This document shows, piece after piece, positions 51,863 to 61,406 of a DNA stretch of 64,000 bases; the stretch's first letter is position 1; every line of letters starts with the position of its first letter. Origin of the DNA: AC-37 sp036389295 (GTDB taxonomy: Bacteria > Actinomycetota > Thermoleophilia > Solirubrobacterales > Thermoleophilaceae); the NCBI GenBank assembly GCA_036389295.1, contig DASVQB010000046.1, positions 62,001-126,000 of the forward strand, in the 5' to 3' direction. Both the position numbers and the translations under genes were made by a program. The notes under the pieces were generated by a model, which was given only the letters and a program-made list of their open reading frames with translations, had not been told where the DNA came from and did not search any database.

Positions 51863-52660
51863 TCAGGCCAGCTCCCACAGGTGGCCGGTCAGCACGCGCA
51901 CCGGCCTGACCTGCCACTCGGTCGCCATCCGCCACAGCTCCGCCGCGGCGCGCGGGCCCGGGAGGCCGCAGACCTCCTCGACCTCGCGCGTCGCCATCCG
52001 GCCGAAGCGGCGCAGCGCCTCGGTCACGCCCGGCCGCTCGCCGCCCCCCGGCTCCGCGCCGGCCGCCAGCGCCGCCGCGCGGAGCTCGTCGTACGGCCGG
52101 CGGCCGGAGACGTCGTGGCGCGAGCCGTTCGCCGCCACGAAGACGGCCGACGGGCTCGAGACCCGCTCGCCGCCGCCGGCCTCGCGCGCCTCCTCGAGGT
52201 CGGTGCCGAACGCCTCGACGATCGCGTGCGACTGGAGGTCGATGCGGAACCGCTCCACGTTCAGGCCCGCCTCGCGGGCGGCGTCCACGAGCGCCTCGGT
52301 CGTGTCGAGCTTGCGCCGGAGGCAGAGGAGGCCCTCGCGCAGCGTGCGCAGGTAGCGGTAGCCGCCGTCGGGCGCCTGCTCGGCCGCCGCCTTGACCGCC
52401 ATGCACGCCGGGTAGGTTGAACGGATCGGCGACTCCCTCCACAGCCGCGGGTCGAGCGGCATCCGCGCCTCGTCCGCCACGTCCAGCCAGTGGTCGGCGA
52501 GCCCCGAGTAGCCGCCCGCGTAGTCGCGGGCGAGACCGACCATGACCCAGGACCAGGACAGCGAGTCGCCGAACTCGACCATGAGGCGGCGGACGAACGG
52601 CTCCGCCGCCCACGACCACGAGCACGCGGGGTCCGTGAGATAACGCACTTCAACCGGCAC
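51863..52660 (-). CDS. DsbA-family thioredoxin-like protein
   Basis: 265 residues. TDPACSWSWAAEPFVRRL at the N-terminus is the DsbA/SpxH-like entry with one Cys followed by Ser-Trp-Ser rather than CxxC, so it is probably not a classical dithiol oxidant. A helical insert and a C-terminal SPSAVFVAANG strand (cis-Pro region) complete the fold. A C-terminal helical domain has EEVCGLPGPRAAAELWRMA. A ClpXP-adaptor-like or glutathione-transferase-like role is possible. It diverges from the Ser/Thr kinase gene by 20 bp. Confidence 0.8.
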   Translation of the reverse strand: MPVEVRYLTDPACSWSWAAEPFVRRLMVEFGDSLSWSWVMVGLARDYAGGYSGLADHWLDVADEARMPLDPRLWRESPIRSTYPACMAVKAAAEQAPDGGYRYLRTLREGLLCLRRKLDTTEALVDAAREAGLNVERFRIDLQSHAIVEAFGTDLEEAREAGGGERVSSPSAVFVAANGSRHDVSGRRPYDELRAAALAAGAEPGGGERPGVTEALRRFGRMATREVEEVCGLPGPRAAAELWRMATEWQVRPVRVLTGHLWELA

Positions 52661-52680
52661 GGCGCCGAAAATAGCCGGCG

Positions 52681-54171
52681 ATGATCGGCACCGTCCTCAG
52701 CTCCCGCTTCCGGCTCGAGGAGCAGATCGGCTCCGGCGGGATGTCGACGGTCTACCGCGCCTTCGACGAGACCCTCGAGCGGCCGGTCGCGATCAAGATC
52801 ATGCACCGCTCGCTCTCGGGCGACGAGGTCCAGCTCGAGCGCTTCCGCCGCGAGGCCCGCGCCGCCGCCCGGCTCTCGCACCCGCACGTGGTCACCGTGA
52901 TCGACGCCGGCGAGGACCAGGGCCACCCGTACATCGTGTTCGAGTTCGTCGACGGGGAGACGCTGAAGCGGCGCATCAAGCGCGTCGGCCCGCTGCCGGT
53001 CGTGGAGGCGGTCGCGTACGCCGTCGAGATCGGCCGGGCGCTCGCCGCCGCGCACGCCGAGCGGCTCGTGCACCGCGACGTGAAGCCCCAGAACGTCCTG
53101 ATCGACGCCGACGGGCGGGCGAAGGTCACCGACTTCGGCATCGCCCGCTCGCTCGAGGACGGCGGACTGACCGCGACCGGCCGCGTGGTGGGGACCACCG
53201 ACTACGTCTCGCCCGAGCAGGCCCTCGGCGAGGAGGTGACCGAGCAGTCCGACCTCTACTCGCTGGGCGTCTGCCTCTACGAGATGCTCACCGGCTCGCT
53301 GCCGTTCGTCGCCGAGGGCCAGGTCGCGGTCGCGATGAAGCACGTGCAGGAGCCGATGCCCGACGTGCAGCGCGGACGGCCGGAGGTCTCGGCCGCCCTC
53401 GCCGCCGTGGTCGAGCGGGCGACCGCCAAGCAGGTCGAGAACCGCTACGGGTCGGCCGAGGAGATGGTCGCGGACCTCGAGCAGGCGCTGGCGATCGAGG
53501 CCGCGCGCTCGGGCGAGGCGAGCGGCGAGGCGACCACCGTCCTCCAGGCGCTGCCGGACGAGGCGGGCCGGCTCGCCCCGGGCCGGCTCCGCCACCCCCG
53601 CCGGGTGCTCGCCCTCTCGGCGCTCGCGGCCGTCGCGCTCGCGGTCGGCGGCGTGCTGGTGATCGCGAACACGAGCCGCGACAGGAACGACCAGCCGGCC
53701 GCGAGCCCGGGCCCGCCGCCCGCGCCGGTGCGGATCGCCGCGGTCCACGACTACGACCCCTACAGCGACGAGAAGTCCGAGCACCCCGAGCTCGTCGAGC
53801 GCGTCCTCGACGACGACGACACGACCGGCTGGACGACCGAGCGCTACAACGCCGGCACGCTCCCGAAGCCGGGCGTCGGCCTCTACCTCGACGCCGGCGT
53901 GCCGATCGCCGCGCGCCGGATCGACCTGCGCTCGCCGACGCCGGGGTTCGTCGTCCAGGTCTACGGGTCGAGCCTGGCGCCGTTCGCCGAGCCGACCCCC
54001 GAGTCGTTCGCGCGCTGGGGGAAACCGCTCGCCACCAAGACCGTCGACGCGAAGCGCAGCATCGCGCTCGACACCGGCGGCCGCCAGCTCCGCTACTACC
54101 TGGTCTGGATCGCGAAGCTGCCGCCGACCGGGGGCCGCGTCGACCTCGCGACGGTCAGGCTCCTGCGCTAG
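52681..54171 (+). CDS. Ser/Thr protein kinase with extracytoplasmic discoidin-like domain
   Basis: 496 residues. The kinase domain (residues ~9-270) is complete: GSGGMSTVYRAF glycine loop, AIKIM Lys, HRDVKPQN catalytic loop, DFGIAR and APE-equivalent SPEQ. One membrane helix lies at ~309-330. The external domain (~345-496) begins HDYDPYSDEKSEHPE and continues DDDTTGWTTERYN, like F5/8-type-C or MviN C-terminal ligand-binding modules rather than PASTA repeats. It may sense a sugar or cell-wall fragment. Its 3' end overlaps the convergent ddl gene by 4 bp. Confidence 0.9.
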   Translation: MIGTVLSSRFRLEEQIGSGGMSTVYRAFDETLERPVAIKIMHRSLSGDEVQLERFRREARAAARLSHPHVVTVIDAGEDQGHPYIVFEFVDGETLKRRIKRVGPLPVVEAVAYAVEIGRALAAAHAERLVHRDVKPQNVLIDADGRAKVTDFGIARSLEDGGLTATGRVVGTTDYVSPEQALGEEVTEQSDLYSLGVCLYEMLTGSLPFVAEGQVAVAMKHVQEPMPDVQRGRPEVSAALAAVVERATAKQVENRYGSAEEMVADLEQALAIEAARSGEASGEATTVLQALPDEAGRLAPGRLRHPRRVLALSALAAVALAVGGVLVIANTSRDRNDQPAASPGPPPAPVRIAAVHDYDPYSDEKSEHPELVERVLDDDDTTGWTTERYNAGTLPKPGVGLYLDAGVPIAARRIDLRSPTPGFVVQVYGSSLAPFAEPTPESFARWGKPLATKTVDAKRSIALDTGGRQLRYYLVWIAKLPPTGGRVDLATVRLLR

Positions 54172-55133
54172 AAGCGGTAGCGGCGCTCGGCCTCGTGCCG
54201 CTCGAGCGCGAGCCGGACCAGCCGGTCGATCAGCTCCGCGTAGGGCACGCCCGACGCCTCGAACAGCTTCGCGAACACGCTGGTCTCGGTGAAGCCCGGC
54301 ATGGTGTTCAGCTCGTTGACCAGCACGTCGCGGTCGTCCTCGACGAAGAAGTCGACCCGCGCGAGGCCGGCGCACCCGGCCCGCCGGAACACCTCGCAGG
54401 CGAGCTCGCGGACGCGGTCGCGCACGGCCGGGTCGAGCGGCGCCGGGACCACCAGCTCCATCCCGCCCTCGGCGTACTTGGCCTCGTAGTCGTACCAGTC
54501 GGCGTGGGCCACGATCTCGCCCGGCTCGGAGGCCTCCGGCCGGCCGTTGCCGATCACCGAGCACTCCACCTCGCGGCCCGGCGACGCCGCCTCGACGATC
54601 GCGAGCGGGTCGTGCTCGAACGCGATCCTCAGCGCCTCGTCGAGCCCGTCCGGCGACTCGACCTTCGAGATCCCGACCGACGAGCCGAGCTGCGACGGCT
54701 TCACGAACACCGGCATGCCGAGGCGCTCGACCGCGCCGCGGTCGTCGCCCTCGCGCAGCCCCACGTAGTCGACCTGCGGCACGCCCGCGCGCGCCATCAC
54801 GTCCTTGAACGTGACCTTCTCCATGCAGAGGGCGGACGCCAGGACGCCGGCGCCCACGTACGGCACGCCCGCCGTCTCGAGCAGCCCCTGGACGGTGCCG
54901 TCCTCGCCGAACCGGCCGTGGAGGGCGGGGAACACGGCGTCGGCGCCCAGCACTCCCCCGCCCGGCTCGACGGCCACCGGCTCGCCGTCGCAGGTCCAGC
55001 GCCCGTCGCGGCCCACCAGCACCTCGAGCGGCTCGTGGCCCGCCTCGGCGAGCCCCGCGCGGACCGACGCCGCCGAGGCGAGCGAGATCTCGTGCTCGCT
55101 CGACCGGCCGCCGCCGAGGACGGCGACCCTCAC
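54168..55133 (-). CDS. ddl: D-alanine--D-alanine ligase
   Basis: 321 residues, GTG at 55133 overlapping the pknB stop (GTGA). VLGGGRSSEHEISLASA, ALHGRFGEDGTVQGLLE, VKPSQLGSSVGI and LVNELNTMPGFTETSVF are ATP-grasp Ddl signatures. The usual FPK near the end reads FAK. It makes the D-Ala-D-Ala dipeptide of peptidoglycan in the cytoplasm. Position directly downstream of the PASTA kinase ties precursor supply to the division/wall signalling cluster. Confidence 0.93.
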   Translation of the reverse strand: MRVAVLGGGRSSEHEISLASAASVRAGLAEAGHEPLEVLVGRDGRWTCDGEPVAVEPGGGVLGADAVFPALHGRFGEDGTVQGLLETAGVPYVGAGVLASALCMEKVTFKDVMARAGVPQVDYVGLREGDDRGAVERLGMPVFVKPSQLGSSVGISKVESPDGLDEALRIAFEHDPLAIVEAASPGREVECSVIGNGRPEASEPGEIVAHADWYDYEAKYAEGGMELVVPAPLDPAVRDRVRELACEVFRRAGCAGLARVDFFVEDDRDVLVNELNTMPGFTETSVFAKLFEASGVPYAELIDRLVRLALERHEAERRYRF

Positions 55134-56983
55134 TGCGGGGCCGGGGTCGCCGTGCCGGACGGCGTCCCGCCGTCGCCCTCGTCGGGCTCCTCCTCCGGGA
55201 CGCCCACGTAGATCGAGACCGTGCTTCCCTTCGGCCGCTTCCCGGACTTCGGGTCCTGCCGCACGACCGTGCCCTCGTCCTCGACCGGGCCGGGCTGCTC
55301 GAGCTCGCGCACCTCGAAGCCGACGCCCTCGAGGATCGTCCGCGCGTCGTCGGGCGAGCGGCCCTCGACGTTCGGCACCTCGACCTCCTCGACCCCCTTC
55401 GAGACGTCGATCGTCACCCGCGAGCCCTTGTCGACCTCGATGCCCGAGTTCGGGTCCTGGTCGGTGACCCGGCCCTTCGGCGCGTCGGACTCGACCTCGT
55501 TCACGACCGCCCGCAGGCCGGCGTCGGCGATGGCCGCCCGCGCCGCCGACTTGCTCAGCCCGACGACCTTCGGGACCGTCACCCGCTCCGGCCCGGTGCT
55601 CACGAACAGGACCACGCGCGACCCGGCGTCCGCCTCCTTGCCGCCGGCCGGGTCGGTGCGGATCGCGAGGCCCGCCTCGACCGACGACGAGTGCTCCTCC
55701 TCGTCGGTGACGTTGAAGCCCGCCCGGTTCAGGATCTTGAGCGCCTCCGCCTTCGGCTTGCCGCGCACGTCGGGCACCAGCTTCTTGCCGGGGCCGGTCG
55801 ACACGTCGAGCCGCACGGTGCTGCCGCGCTCGACCTCCTCGCCGGCCGCCGGGTCCGTCTTGACGACCGTCCCGGGCGTGGCCTGGCTCTTCACAGACCG
55901 AAGCTCGGGCTTCAGCCCCTCGCGCGCCAGCTCGCTCACGGCCTGCTGCGCGGGCTTCCCGACCTCGTTCGGCACCTTCACGCGGTCCGGGCGGGTGATC
56001 GCGAAGGCGGCGATGGCGGCGCCGAGGAGCGCGAGCAGCGCGAGCGTGACCCATGGCCAGCGCCGCCTCCCGCCGTCCTCGCCGCCCGGCCCGGGCGGGG
56101 GCGGCGGCGGCACGGCCCGCCACGCGGCGGTGTCCTGGCCGTCGACGCCGGTCTGGATCGCGGTGCGCGCCGACTCGAGCGCGGCCGCGAACTCCTCCGC
56201 GCTCCGCCAGCGGTGGGCGGGGTCCTTCGCCAGCGCGCGCATGACCGCCGCCTCGAGCGCGGGGTGCACGTCCGGGCGGAGCTGGCCGATCGGCACCGGC
56301 ACGTCGCTCACGTGCTTGAGCGCGATCGCCACGGCGCTGTCGCCCGCGAACGGCACCTGGCCGGTGAGCAGCTCGTAGAGCATCACGCCGATCGAGTAGA
56401 GGTCGGACGCGAAGTCCACGTGCTGGCCCTGGGCCTGCTCCGGCGAGAGGTACTGCGCCGTGCCCATGATCGAGCCGGTCTCGGTCATCTCGGACGCGCC
56501 GGCGCGCGCGATGCCGAAGTCGGTGACCTTCAGTCGGCCGTCGGCGCCCACGATGACGTTGTGCGGCTTGAAGTCGCGGTGCACCACGCCGTGGCGGTGC
56601 GCGAACCCGGCCGCCTGGAGGATCTGGACGCCGAGGTCGATCGCGCGCAGCTGGTCGAGCGGCGCCTCCTCGCGCACGACGTCGCGCAGGCTGCGCCCGG
56701 GCAGGTTCTCCATCGCGATGTAGTAGGTGCCGTCGTGCTCGCCGCGGTCGAAGACGTTCACCACGTTCGGGTGCTGGAGGCCGGCGGCCGCGCGCGCCTC
56801 GCGCTTGAACCGCTCGACGAACTGCTGGTCGCGCGCGAAGCGGCGGTGCAGCACCTTGATCGCGACCTCGCGGCCGAGGTGCTGGTCGTCCGCCAGGTAG
56901 ACGTCGGCCATCCCGCCGGAGCCGATCCGCTCGCGGATCCGGTAGCGGCCGTCGACCACGGCCCCGGCGGTGACCTCGGCCAC
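55130..56983 (-). CDS. pknB: PASTA-domain Ser/Thr protein kinase
   Basis: 617 residues. Kinase domain ~13-275 with GSGGMADVYLA, VAIKVLHRR, HRDFKPHN (Phe replacing the usual hydrophobic residue) and DFGIARAG. One membrane helix lies at ~309-330. Four PASTA repeats follow (~335-600; VPNEVGK, VPDVRGK, VPKVVGL, VPNVEGR), which bind muropeptides or lipid II, then an acidic Pro/Gly-rich tail. PknB controls wall synthesis and division. It is the terminal kinase of the fha-pstP-rodA-pbpA operon and abuts pbpA. Confidence 0.96.
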   Translation of the reverse strand: MAEVTAGAVVDGRYRIRERIGSGGMADVYLADDQHLGREVAIKVLHRRFARDQQFVERFKREARAAAGLQHPNVVNVFDRGEHDGTYYIAMENLPGRSLRDVVREEAPLDQLRAIDLGVQILQAAGFAHRHGVVHRDFKPHNVIVGADGRLKVTDFGIARAGASEMTETGSIMGTAQYLSPEQAQGQHVDFASDLYSIGVMLYELLTGQVPFAGDSAVAIALKHVSDVPVPIGQLRPDVHPALEAAVMRALAKDPAHRWRSAEEFAAALESARTAIQTGVDGQDTAAWRAVPPPPPPGPGGEDGGRRRWPWVTLALLALLGAAIAAFAITRPDRVKVPNEVGKPAQQAVSELAREGLKPELRSVKSQATPGTVVKTDPAAGEEVERGSTVRLDVSTGPGKKLVPDVRGKPKAEALKILNRAGFNVTDEEEHSSSVEAGLAIRTDPAGGKEADAGSRVVLFVSTGPERVTVPKVVGLSKSAARAAIADAGLRAVVNEVESDAPKGRVTDQDPNSGIEVDKGSRVTIDVSKGVEEVEVPNVEGRSPDDARTILEGVGFEVRELEQPGPVEDEGTVVRQDPKSGKRPKGSTVSIYVGVPEEEPDEGDGGTPSGTATPAPQ

Positions 56984-58414
56984 CTACCCGCCTCCGAGCA
57001 GCGTCTGCATTACCTGCTTGGCCACCGGTGCGGCGACCGTCCCGCCCTGGCCCTGGGTCCGCTCGATCGTGACCGCGATCGCGATCCGCGGGTCCTTCAC
57101 CGGCGCGAACGCGATGAACCAGGCCTGGTTCGAGGCGCCGCCGTCGACCTCCGCGGTGCCGGTCTTGCCCGCGACCGGGATGCCCTCGAGCGCGCTGGCG
57201 GTGCCCGTCCCCTCCTCCACGACGCGGCTCATCATGGCGCCCAGCTTCTCGGCGGCGTCGCCGCTCATCACGCGGGAGTAGCGGTCGGGCTCGACCCGGT
57301 CGCGCACGCTGCCGTCCGGCTCGACCACGCGGTCGCCCAGGTGCGGCTCCATCAGCACGCCGCCGTTCCCGACCGCCGCCGCGACCATCGCCATCTGGAG
57401 CGGCGTCACCTGGAGGCGCTCCTGCCCGATCGCGACGCGCCCGATGTCGATCGAGTCGTCCTCGTCGAGCAGCCGCGAGCCCTTGAAGATCCCGCTCGGG
57501 GTCATCTGCGAGGACGGGTAGTCGAGCGGCGGCCGCGAGCCGAACCCGAAGCGCCGCATGTACTTCAGCATCGTCCCCTTGCCCAGCTTCTCGCCGACCT
57601 CGCCGAACACGGTGTTGACCGAGTTCGTGAGGGCGTCGGTGAGCGAGATGGTCCCGAAGTCGGCGCCACCGGAGTTCTGCAGCGGAACACCGCTGATCGG
57701 CTTGTTGTTGCGGCCCGAGACGAACGAGCTCGGCGTGTAGCGGCCGCTGTCGAGGGCCGCGGCCGCGGTGACCACCTTGAACGTCGAGCCCGGCGGGTAG
57801 CGCGCCTGGGTGGCGCGGTTGAAGAGCGGCGAGCCCTGCGCGCGGTTCAGCTCGGAGAACCGGCCCGGGACCTCGTTCGGGTCGAAGTCCGGGATGCTGA
57901 CCATGACGCGGACGGCTCCCGTGCCCGGCTCGAGCGCGACGATCGACCCGCGGCGGCCGGCGAGCGCCTGGATCGCCGTCCGCTGGGCCCGGGCGTCGAG
58001 CGTCGTGCGCAGGTCGTCGCCCTCGTCCACCCCGCCGCCGAGCTCGTCGAGGATCGTCGTCAGCTCGTCGTGCTGACCGGTCAGCTCGTCGTTGTAGTGG
58101 CGCTCCAGGCCGGCGCTGCCGCGCGAGACGAACGAGTAGCCGAGCGCGTGCGCGAACAGGCCGCGCTGGGGGTAGGCGCGGACGTAGCGCCGGTTCTCGC
58201 GAGCGCCGGTCCGGCGGCTGGTCGCGAGCCGCGTGCCGTCGCGCGCGAGCACGAGGCCGCGCGGGATCCGCTGCGACTCGAGCAGCGGCCGGCGGTTCGC
58301 GGGCTGGTCCTCCAGGCTCTCGGCCTCGAACACCGTCCAGCGCGACGTGAACCCGACGAGCAGGGCGAACAGCAGCACGAACAACCCGAACAGGCGCGTG
58401 ATCTGCCGGTTCAA
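56984..58414 (-). CDS. pbpA: penicillin-binding protein 2 / transpeptidase
   Basis: 476 residues, class B PBP. One N-terminal helix (LFGLFVLLFALLVGF), a dimerisation/pedestal domain, then the transpeptidase domain. Ser210 lies in PPGSTFKVV (SxxK), SVN in LTNSVNTVFG and KTG in AGKTGTAEVD. It cross-links peptidoglycan with its partner RodA. It overlaps rodA by 4 bp (start 58414, rodA stop 58411) and ends 1 bp from pknB. This is the standard actinobacterial order. Confidence 0.95.
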   Translation of the reverse strand: MNRQITRLFGLFVLLFALLVGFTSRWTVFEAESLEDQPANRRPLLESQRIPRGLVLARDGTRLATSRRTGARENRRYVRAYPQRGLFAHALGYSFVSRGSAGLERHYNDELTGQHDELTTILDELGGGVDEGDDLRTTLDARAQRTAIQALAGRRGSIVALEPGTGAVRVMVSIPDFDPNEVPGRFSELNRAQGSPLFNRATQARYPPGSTFKVVTAAAALDSGRYTPSSFVSGRNNKPISGVPLQNSGGADFGTISLTDALTNSVNTVFGEVGEKLGKGTMLKYMRRFGFGSRPPLDYPSSQMTPSGIFKGSRLLDEDDSIDIGRVAIGQERLQVTPLQMAMVAAAVGNGGVLMEPHLGDRVVEPDGSVRDRVEPDRYSRVMSGDAAEKLGAMMSRVVEEGTGTASALEGIPVAGKTGTAEVDGGASNQAWFIAFAPVKDPRIAIAVTIERTQGQGGTVAAPVAKQVMQTLLGGG

Positions 58415-59712
58415 ACGAGCCCTCCCCGCATCTCGCCGGGGTCGCGCCGCGCGCGGTCGGACACCGTCAGGAGCAGCGCGAGCAGCACGAAGTTCGCGAC
58501 GATCGAGCTGCCGCCGTAGGAGACGAACGGGAGCGTGACGCCGGTGAGCGGGATGACGCGCGTGACGCCGCCGACGATCACGAACACCTGGAGCGCGAAC
58601 ACCGCAGACAGGCCGGTCGCGAGCAGCTTCGAGAAGCCGTCGGTGGCGAGCACGGCGGTCTTCAGGCCGCGCGCCACGATCAGCAGGCAGACGAGGACCA
58701 GCGCGCTCGCGCCGAACAGCCCCAGCTCGCTCGCGATCACCGCGTAGATCAGGTCGGTGTGGGCGGCGGGCAGGATCGGCGTCCCGTCGGACTGCTGGAG
58801 CAGCGTCTGGCCGAAGCCCTGGCCGAACAGGCCGCCGTCCGCCTGCGCGAACAGCGACTGCGCGATCTGGTAGCCCTCGCGCTCGACGACGCCCTTCTGG
58901 AACGGGTCGAGCCAGGTCTCCACCCGCTCGTGCACGTGCGTCACGTGGCTCTGGAAGAAGGCGGCGCCGGCGAGGAACATCGCGGCGCCGGCCGCCACCA
59001 GCGAGACCCGCGACGTGGCCACGTAGAGCAGCGCCAGGAAGCCGCCGAAGAACATCAGGGAGCTGCCGAGGTCGCGGATCACGACCAGCATCAGCATCGA
59101 GAGCCCCCAGATGACGAGCAGCGGGCCGGCGTGCTTGAGGCTGAGCCGCGGGACTCGGCCGCGGACGAGCACGTCGCGCGTCTCGCTCAGGTAGCTCGCG
59201 AGGAAGACGATGATCGCGAGCTTCGCGAACTCCGCGGGCTGGAACTGGACCGGCCCCGCGCCGATCGACAGGTACGCCCCGTTCGTGGCCTGGCCGATGC
59301 CGGGCAGCCGCGGCAGCATCAGGAGGGCGATGCCCCCGATGGCGATCGTGTAGCGGTAGCGCTCGAGCACGCGGTGGTCGCGCAGGAAGGCGACCGTGAC
59401 GCAGAACAGCGCGAGCCCGACGCCGAACCAGACGGCCTGCTGCGCCGCCCGCTGGGGCGAGATCCGGTAGATCATCACGAGGCCGAACGCGGCCAGCAGC
59501 GCGACGAGCGGGAACAGGTAGGGATCGGCGTCGGGCAGCCGCGCGCGGATGAACAGGTGGCCCACGAGGCAGGCGCCGAGGAAGATCCCGCCGTAGGTGA
59601 CCGTCGCGTCGTTGATCTCGCTCTGGCGGGTGATCAGGACCGCGGCGAAGCCGGCCGCCACGAGCAGCGTGACCGGGACCAGCGCGAACAGCTCGCGGGT
59701 GCGAGCGGACAT
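58411..59712 (-). CDS. rodA: RodA/FtsW SEDS glycosyltransferase
   Basis: 433 residues, ATG at 59712 overlapping the pstP stop. About twelve hydrophobic segments. QFQPAEFAKLAIIVFLASYL, IRDLGSSLMFFGGFLALLYV (Asp-dependent site) and the C-terminal LPFVSYGGSSIVANFVLLAL are the SEDS signatures. It polymerises lipid II into glycan strands together with PbpA. The 60-residue N-terminal extension with two helices is longer than in E. coli RodA. Confidence 0.95.
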   Translation of the reverse strand: MSARTRELFALVPVTLLVAAGFAAVLITRQSEINDATVTYGGIFLGACLVGHLFIRARLPDADPYLFPLVALLAAFGLVMIYRISPQRAAQQAVWFGVGLALFCVTVAFLRDHRVLERYRYTIAIGGIALLMLPRLPGIGQATNGAYLSIGAGPVQFQPAEFAKLAIIVFLASYLSETRDVLVRGRVPRLSLKHAGPLLVIWGLSMLMLVVIRDLGSSLMFFGGFLALLYVATSRVSLVAAGAAMFLAGAAFFQSHVTHVHERVETWLDPFQKGVVEREGYQIAQSLFAQADGGLFGQGFGQTLLQQSDGTPILPAAHTDLIYAVIASELGLFGASALVLVCLLIVARGLKTAVLATDGFSKLLATGLSAVFALQVFVIVGGVTRVIPLTGVTLPFVSYGGSSIVANFVLLALLLTVSDRARRDPGEMRGGLV

Positions 59713-60917
59713 CAGCGCGGCGTCTCCGTGCGCTCGAGCTCGCGGAGGCGGTCCTCGGCGTCGTCGCGGCTGCGGAGCTCGTGGTCGAGCAGGCGCGTGC
59801 GCTGGCGGCGGTCCTCGATCGCGGTCGCCGGCACGCTCGTGGCGTACTCCTCGGTGTAGAGGTCGATGCCGAGCGGCAGCTCGTACGGAAGGCCGCGGAA
59901 CAGCGCGACCACGCCGCGGTCGTCGGCCCCGATGAAGTAGATCTGGCGGCTGCCGAGGTAGAGGCCGGCGGCGAGCGCGGCGAGGAGCAGCACGCCGACG
60001 ACGGGGGCGAGCCGCAGGCGGCGGCGCCGGGCGGGTGCGCCGCCGCGGGCGCCGGAGGGCGGGATGACGCGGACCGGGCGGCGGCGGGGCTGGTCGGCCG
60101 GCGCGGCCCGGCGCGAGGCCGCCTCGCGTACCTCCCCGGCGTCGATCCCGGCCTCCGTCGCCGCGCCGCCGAGCGTGTCGGGGTCCTCGTCGTCGCCGGC
60201 GTCGTCCGCCACGCGGAACAGCACCACCGTGATGTTGTCCTTCCCCCCGGCGCGGTTCGCGGCGTCCACGAGCGCCGACGCCGCGTCGGCGAGCGACCCG
60301 CCGGCGGCCGCGATCCGCTCCATCTCCGGCTCGGGGACCATTCCCGACAGACCGTCCGAGCAGAGCAGGTACACGTCGCCCGAGCGCGCGGTGTGGGTGA
60401 ACGTCTCGACGTCCACGTCCGGCTCGGGCCCGAGCGCCCGCGTGATGATCGAGCGCTGCGGGTGGGTCTCCGCCTCCTCGGGCGTGAGCTTGCCCTGGCG
60501 CACCAGCTCCTCGACCAGCGAGTGGTCGTCGGTCAGGCGCTCGAGCCGGCCGTCGCGCAGCCGGTACAGCCGGCTGTCGCCCACGTGGCCCACGGCCACC
60601 TCGCGCCCGACCACCATCGCGGCGGTCAGCGTCGTGCCCATGCCGGCGTGCTCGGTGTCGCCCTGCGCGGTCTCGTAGATGCGGCGGTTCGCGGCGCGCG
60701 CGACCTCGCGCAGGCGCTCCTCCGCGGCGGAGCCGGCGTCGGTCAGCTCGGCGAGCGCCTCGACGGCCATCCGCGACGCGACCTCGCCCGCCCGCGCGCC
60801 GCCCATCCCGTCGGCCACCGCGAACAGCGGCGGGCGCTCGAAGTACGCGTCCTCGTTGCTCTGCCGCTGGCGGCCGACGTCCGTGACGCTCGCCTTCTCG
60901 ACGATTCGGAGGGCCAT
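59712..60917 (-). CDS. pstP: PP2C-type Ser/Thr phosphatase
   Basis: 401 residues. RQRQSNEDAYF, VADGMGGARAGE, GHVGDSRLYRL, LLCSDGLSGMV and GGKDNITVVLF supply the five metal-binding PP2C blocks. A Pro/Arg linker and one membrane helix at ~303-322 precede an ~80-residue external tail. PstP reverses PknB-type phosphorylation. It lies between fhaB and rodA, 10 bp after fhaB. Confidence 0.95.
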   Translation of the reverse strand: MALRIVEKASVTDVGRQRQSNEDAYFERPPLFAVADGMGGARAGEVASRMAVEALAELTDAGSAAEERLREVARAANRRIYETAQGDTEHAGMGTTLTAAMVVGREVAVGHVGDSRLYRLRDGRLERLTDDHSLVEELVRQGKLTPEEAETHPQRSIITRALGPEPDVDVETFTHTARSGDVYLLCSDGLSGMVPEPEMERIAAAGGSLADAASALVDAANRAGGKDNITVVLFRVADDAGDDEDPDTLGGAATEAGIDAGEVREAASRRAAPADQPRRRPVRVIPPSGARGGAPARRRRLRLAPVVGVLLLAALAAGLYLGSRQIYFIGADDRGVVALFRGLPYELPLGIDLYTEEYATSVPATAIEDRRQRTRLLDHELRSRDDAEDRLRELERTETPR

Positions 60918-60927
60918 GGCTGTCCAA

Positions 60928-61404
60928 TTACTCCTGGTAGCGGTACTCGGTGTCGCCGATCCGCACCGTGTCGGCCACCCTGAGCTGCTCGGGTTTTCGG
61001 AGCTGGCGGCCGTTCAGGTACGTCCCGTTGGTCGAGCCCATGTCCTCGATCCACATGAACTGCCCGCGGGGGAAGATCCGGGCGTGCGCGGCGGAGGCGA
61101 ACGGGTCGTCGATCCGAACGTCCGCGGTCGGCGAGCGACCGAGGGTGGCGCTGCCGGATATCTCGAAGCTCGTGCCCGGCTCGTGCCCCAGCGCGGCGAC
61201 CACGTCCAGCCGCGGGCGGACCCCCGAGCGCAGGTCGAGGCCGGCGCCGCGGTCGCCGCGTGCCTCGGCCGGCTCCTCGTCCTCGTCGGGCAGCCTGCCG
61301 TGGCCCGCCATGTCGCGCATGGCGCTGCGCACCACCCACAGGAGGAACAGGTAGAGCACGGCCAGGAAGCCGAACTTCAAGAGCACGGCGATCGGGTCGG
61401 TCAC
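60928..61404 (-). CDS. fhaB: FHA-domain protein FhaB-like
   Basis: 158 residues, GTG at 61404, 2 bp after fhaA. One N-terminal helix (VLLKFGFLAVLYLFLLWVV) and an acidic linker lead to an FHA domain (~80-155) with LGRSPTADVRI, SAAHARIF and STNGTYLNG. FHA domains bind phosphothreonine on kinases or their substrates. Membrane anchoring fits a role recruiting PknB targets such as wall enzymes. Confidence 0.93.
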   Translation of the reverse strand: MTDPIAVLLKFGFLAVLYLFLLWVVRSAMRDMAGHGRLPDEDEEPAEARGDRGAGLDLRSGVRPRLDVVAALGHEPGTSFEISGSATLGRSPTADVRIDDPFASAAHARIFPRGQFMWIEDMGSTNGTYLNGRQLRKPEQLRVADTVRIGDTEYRYQE

Positions 61405-61406
61405 GC

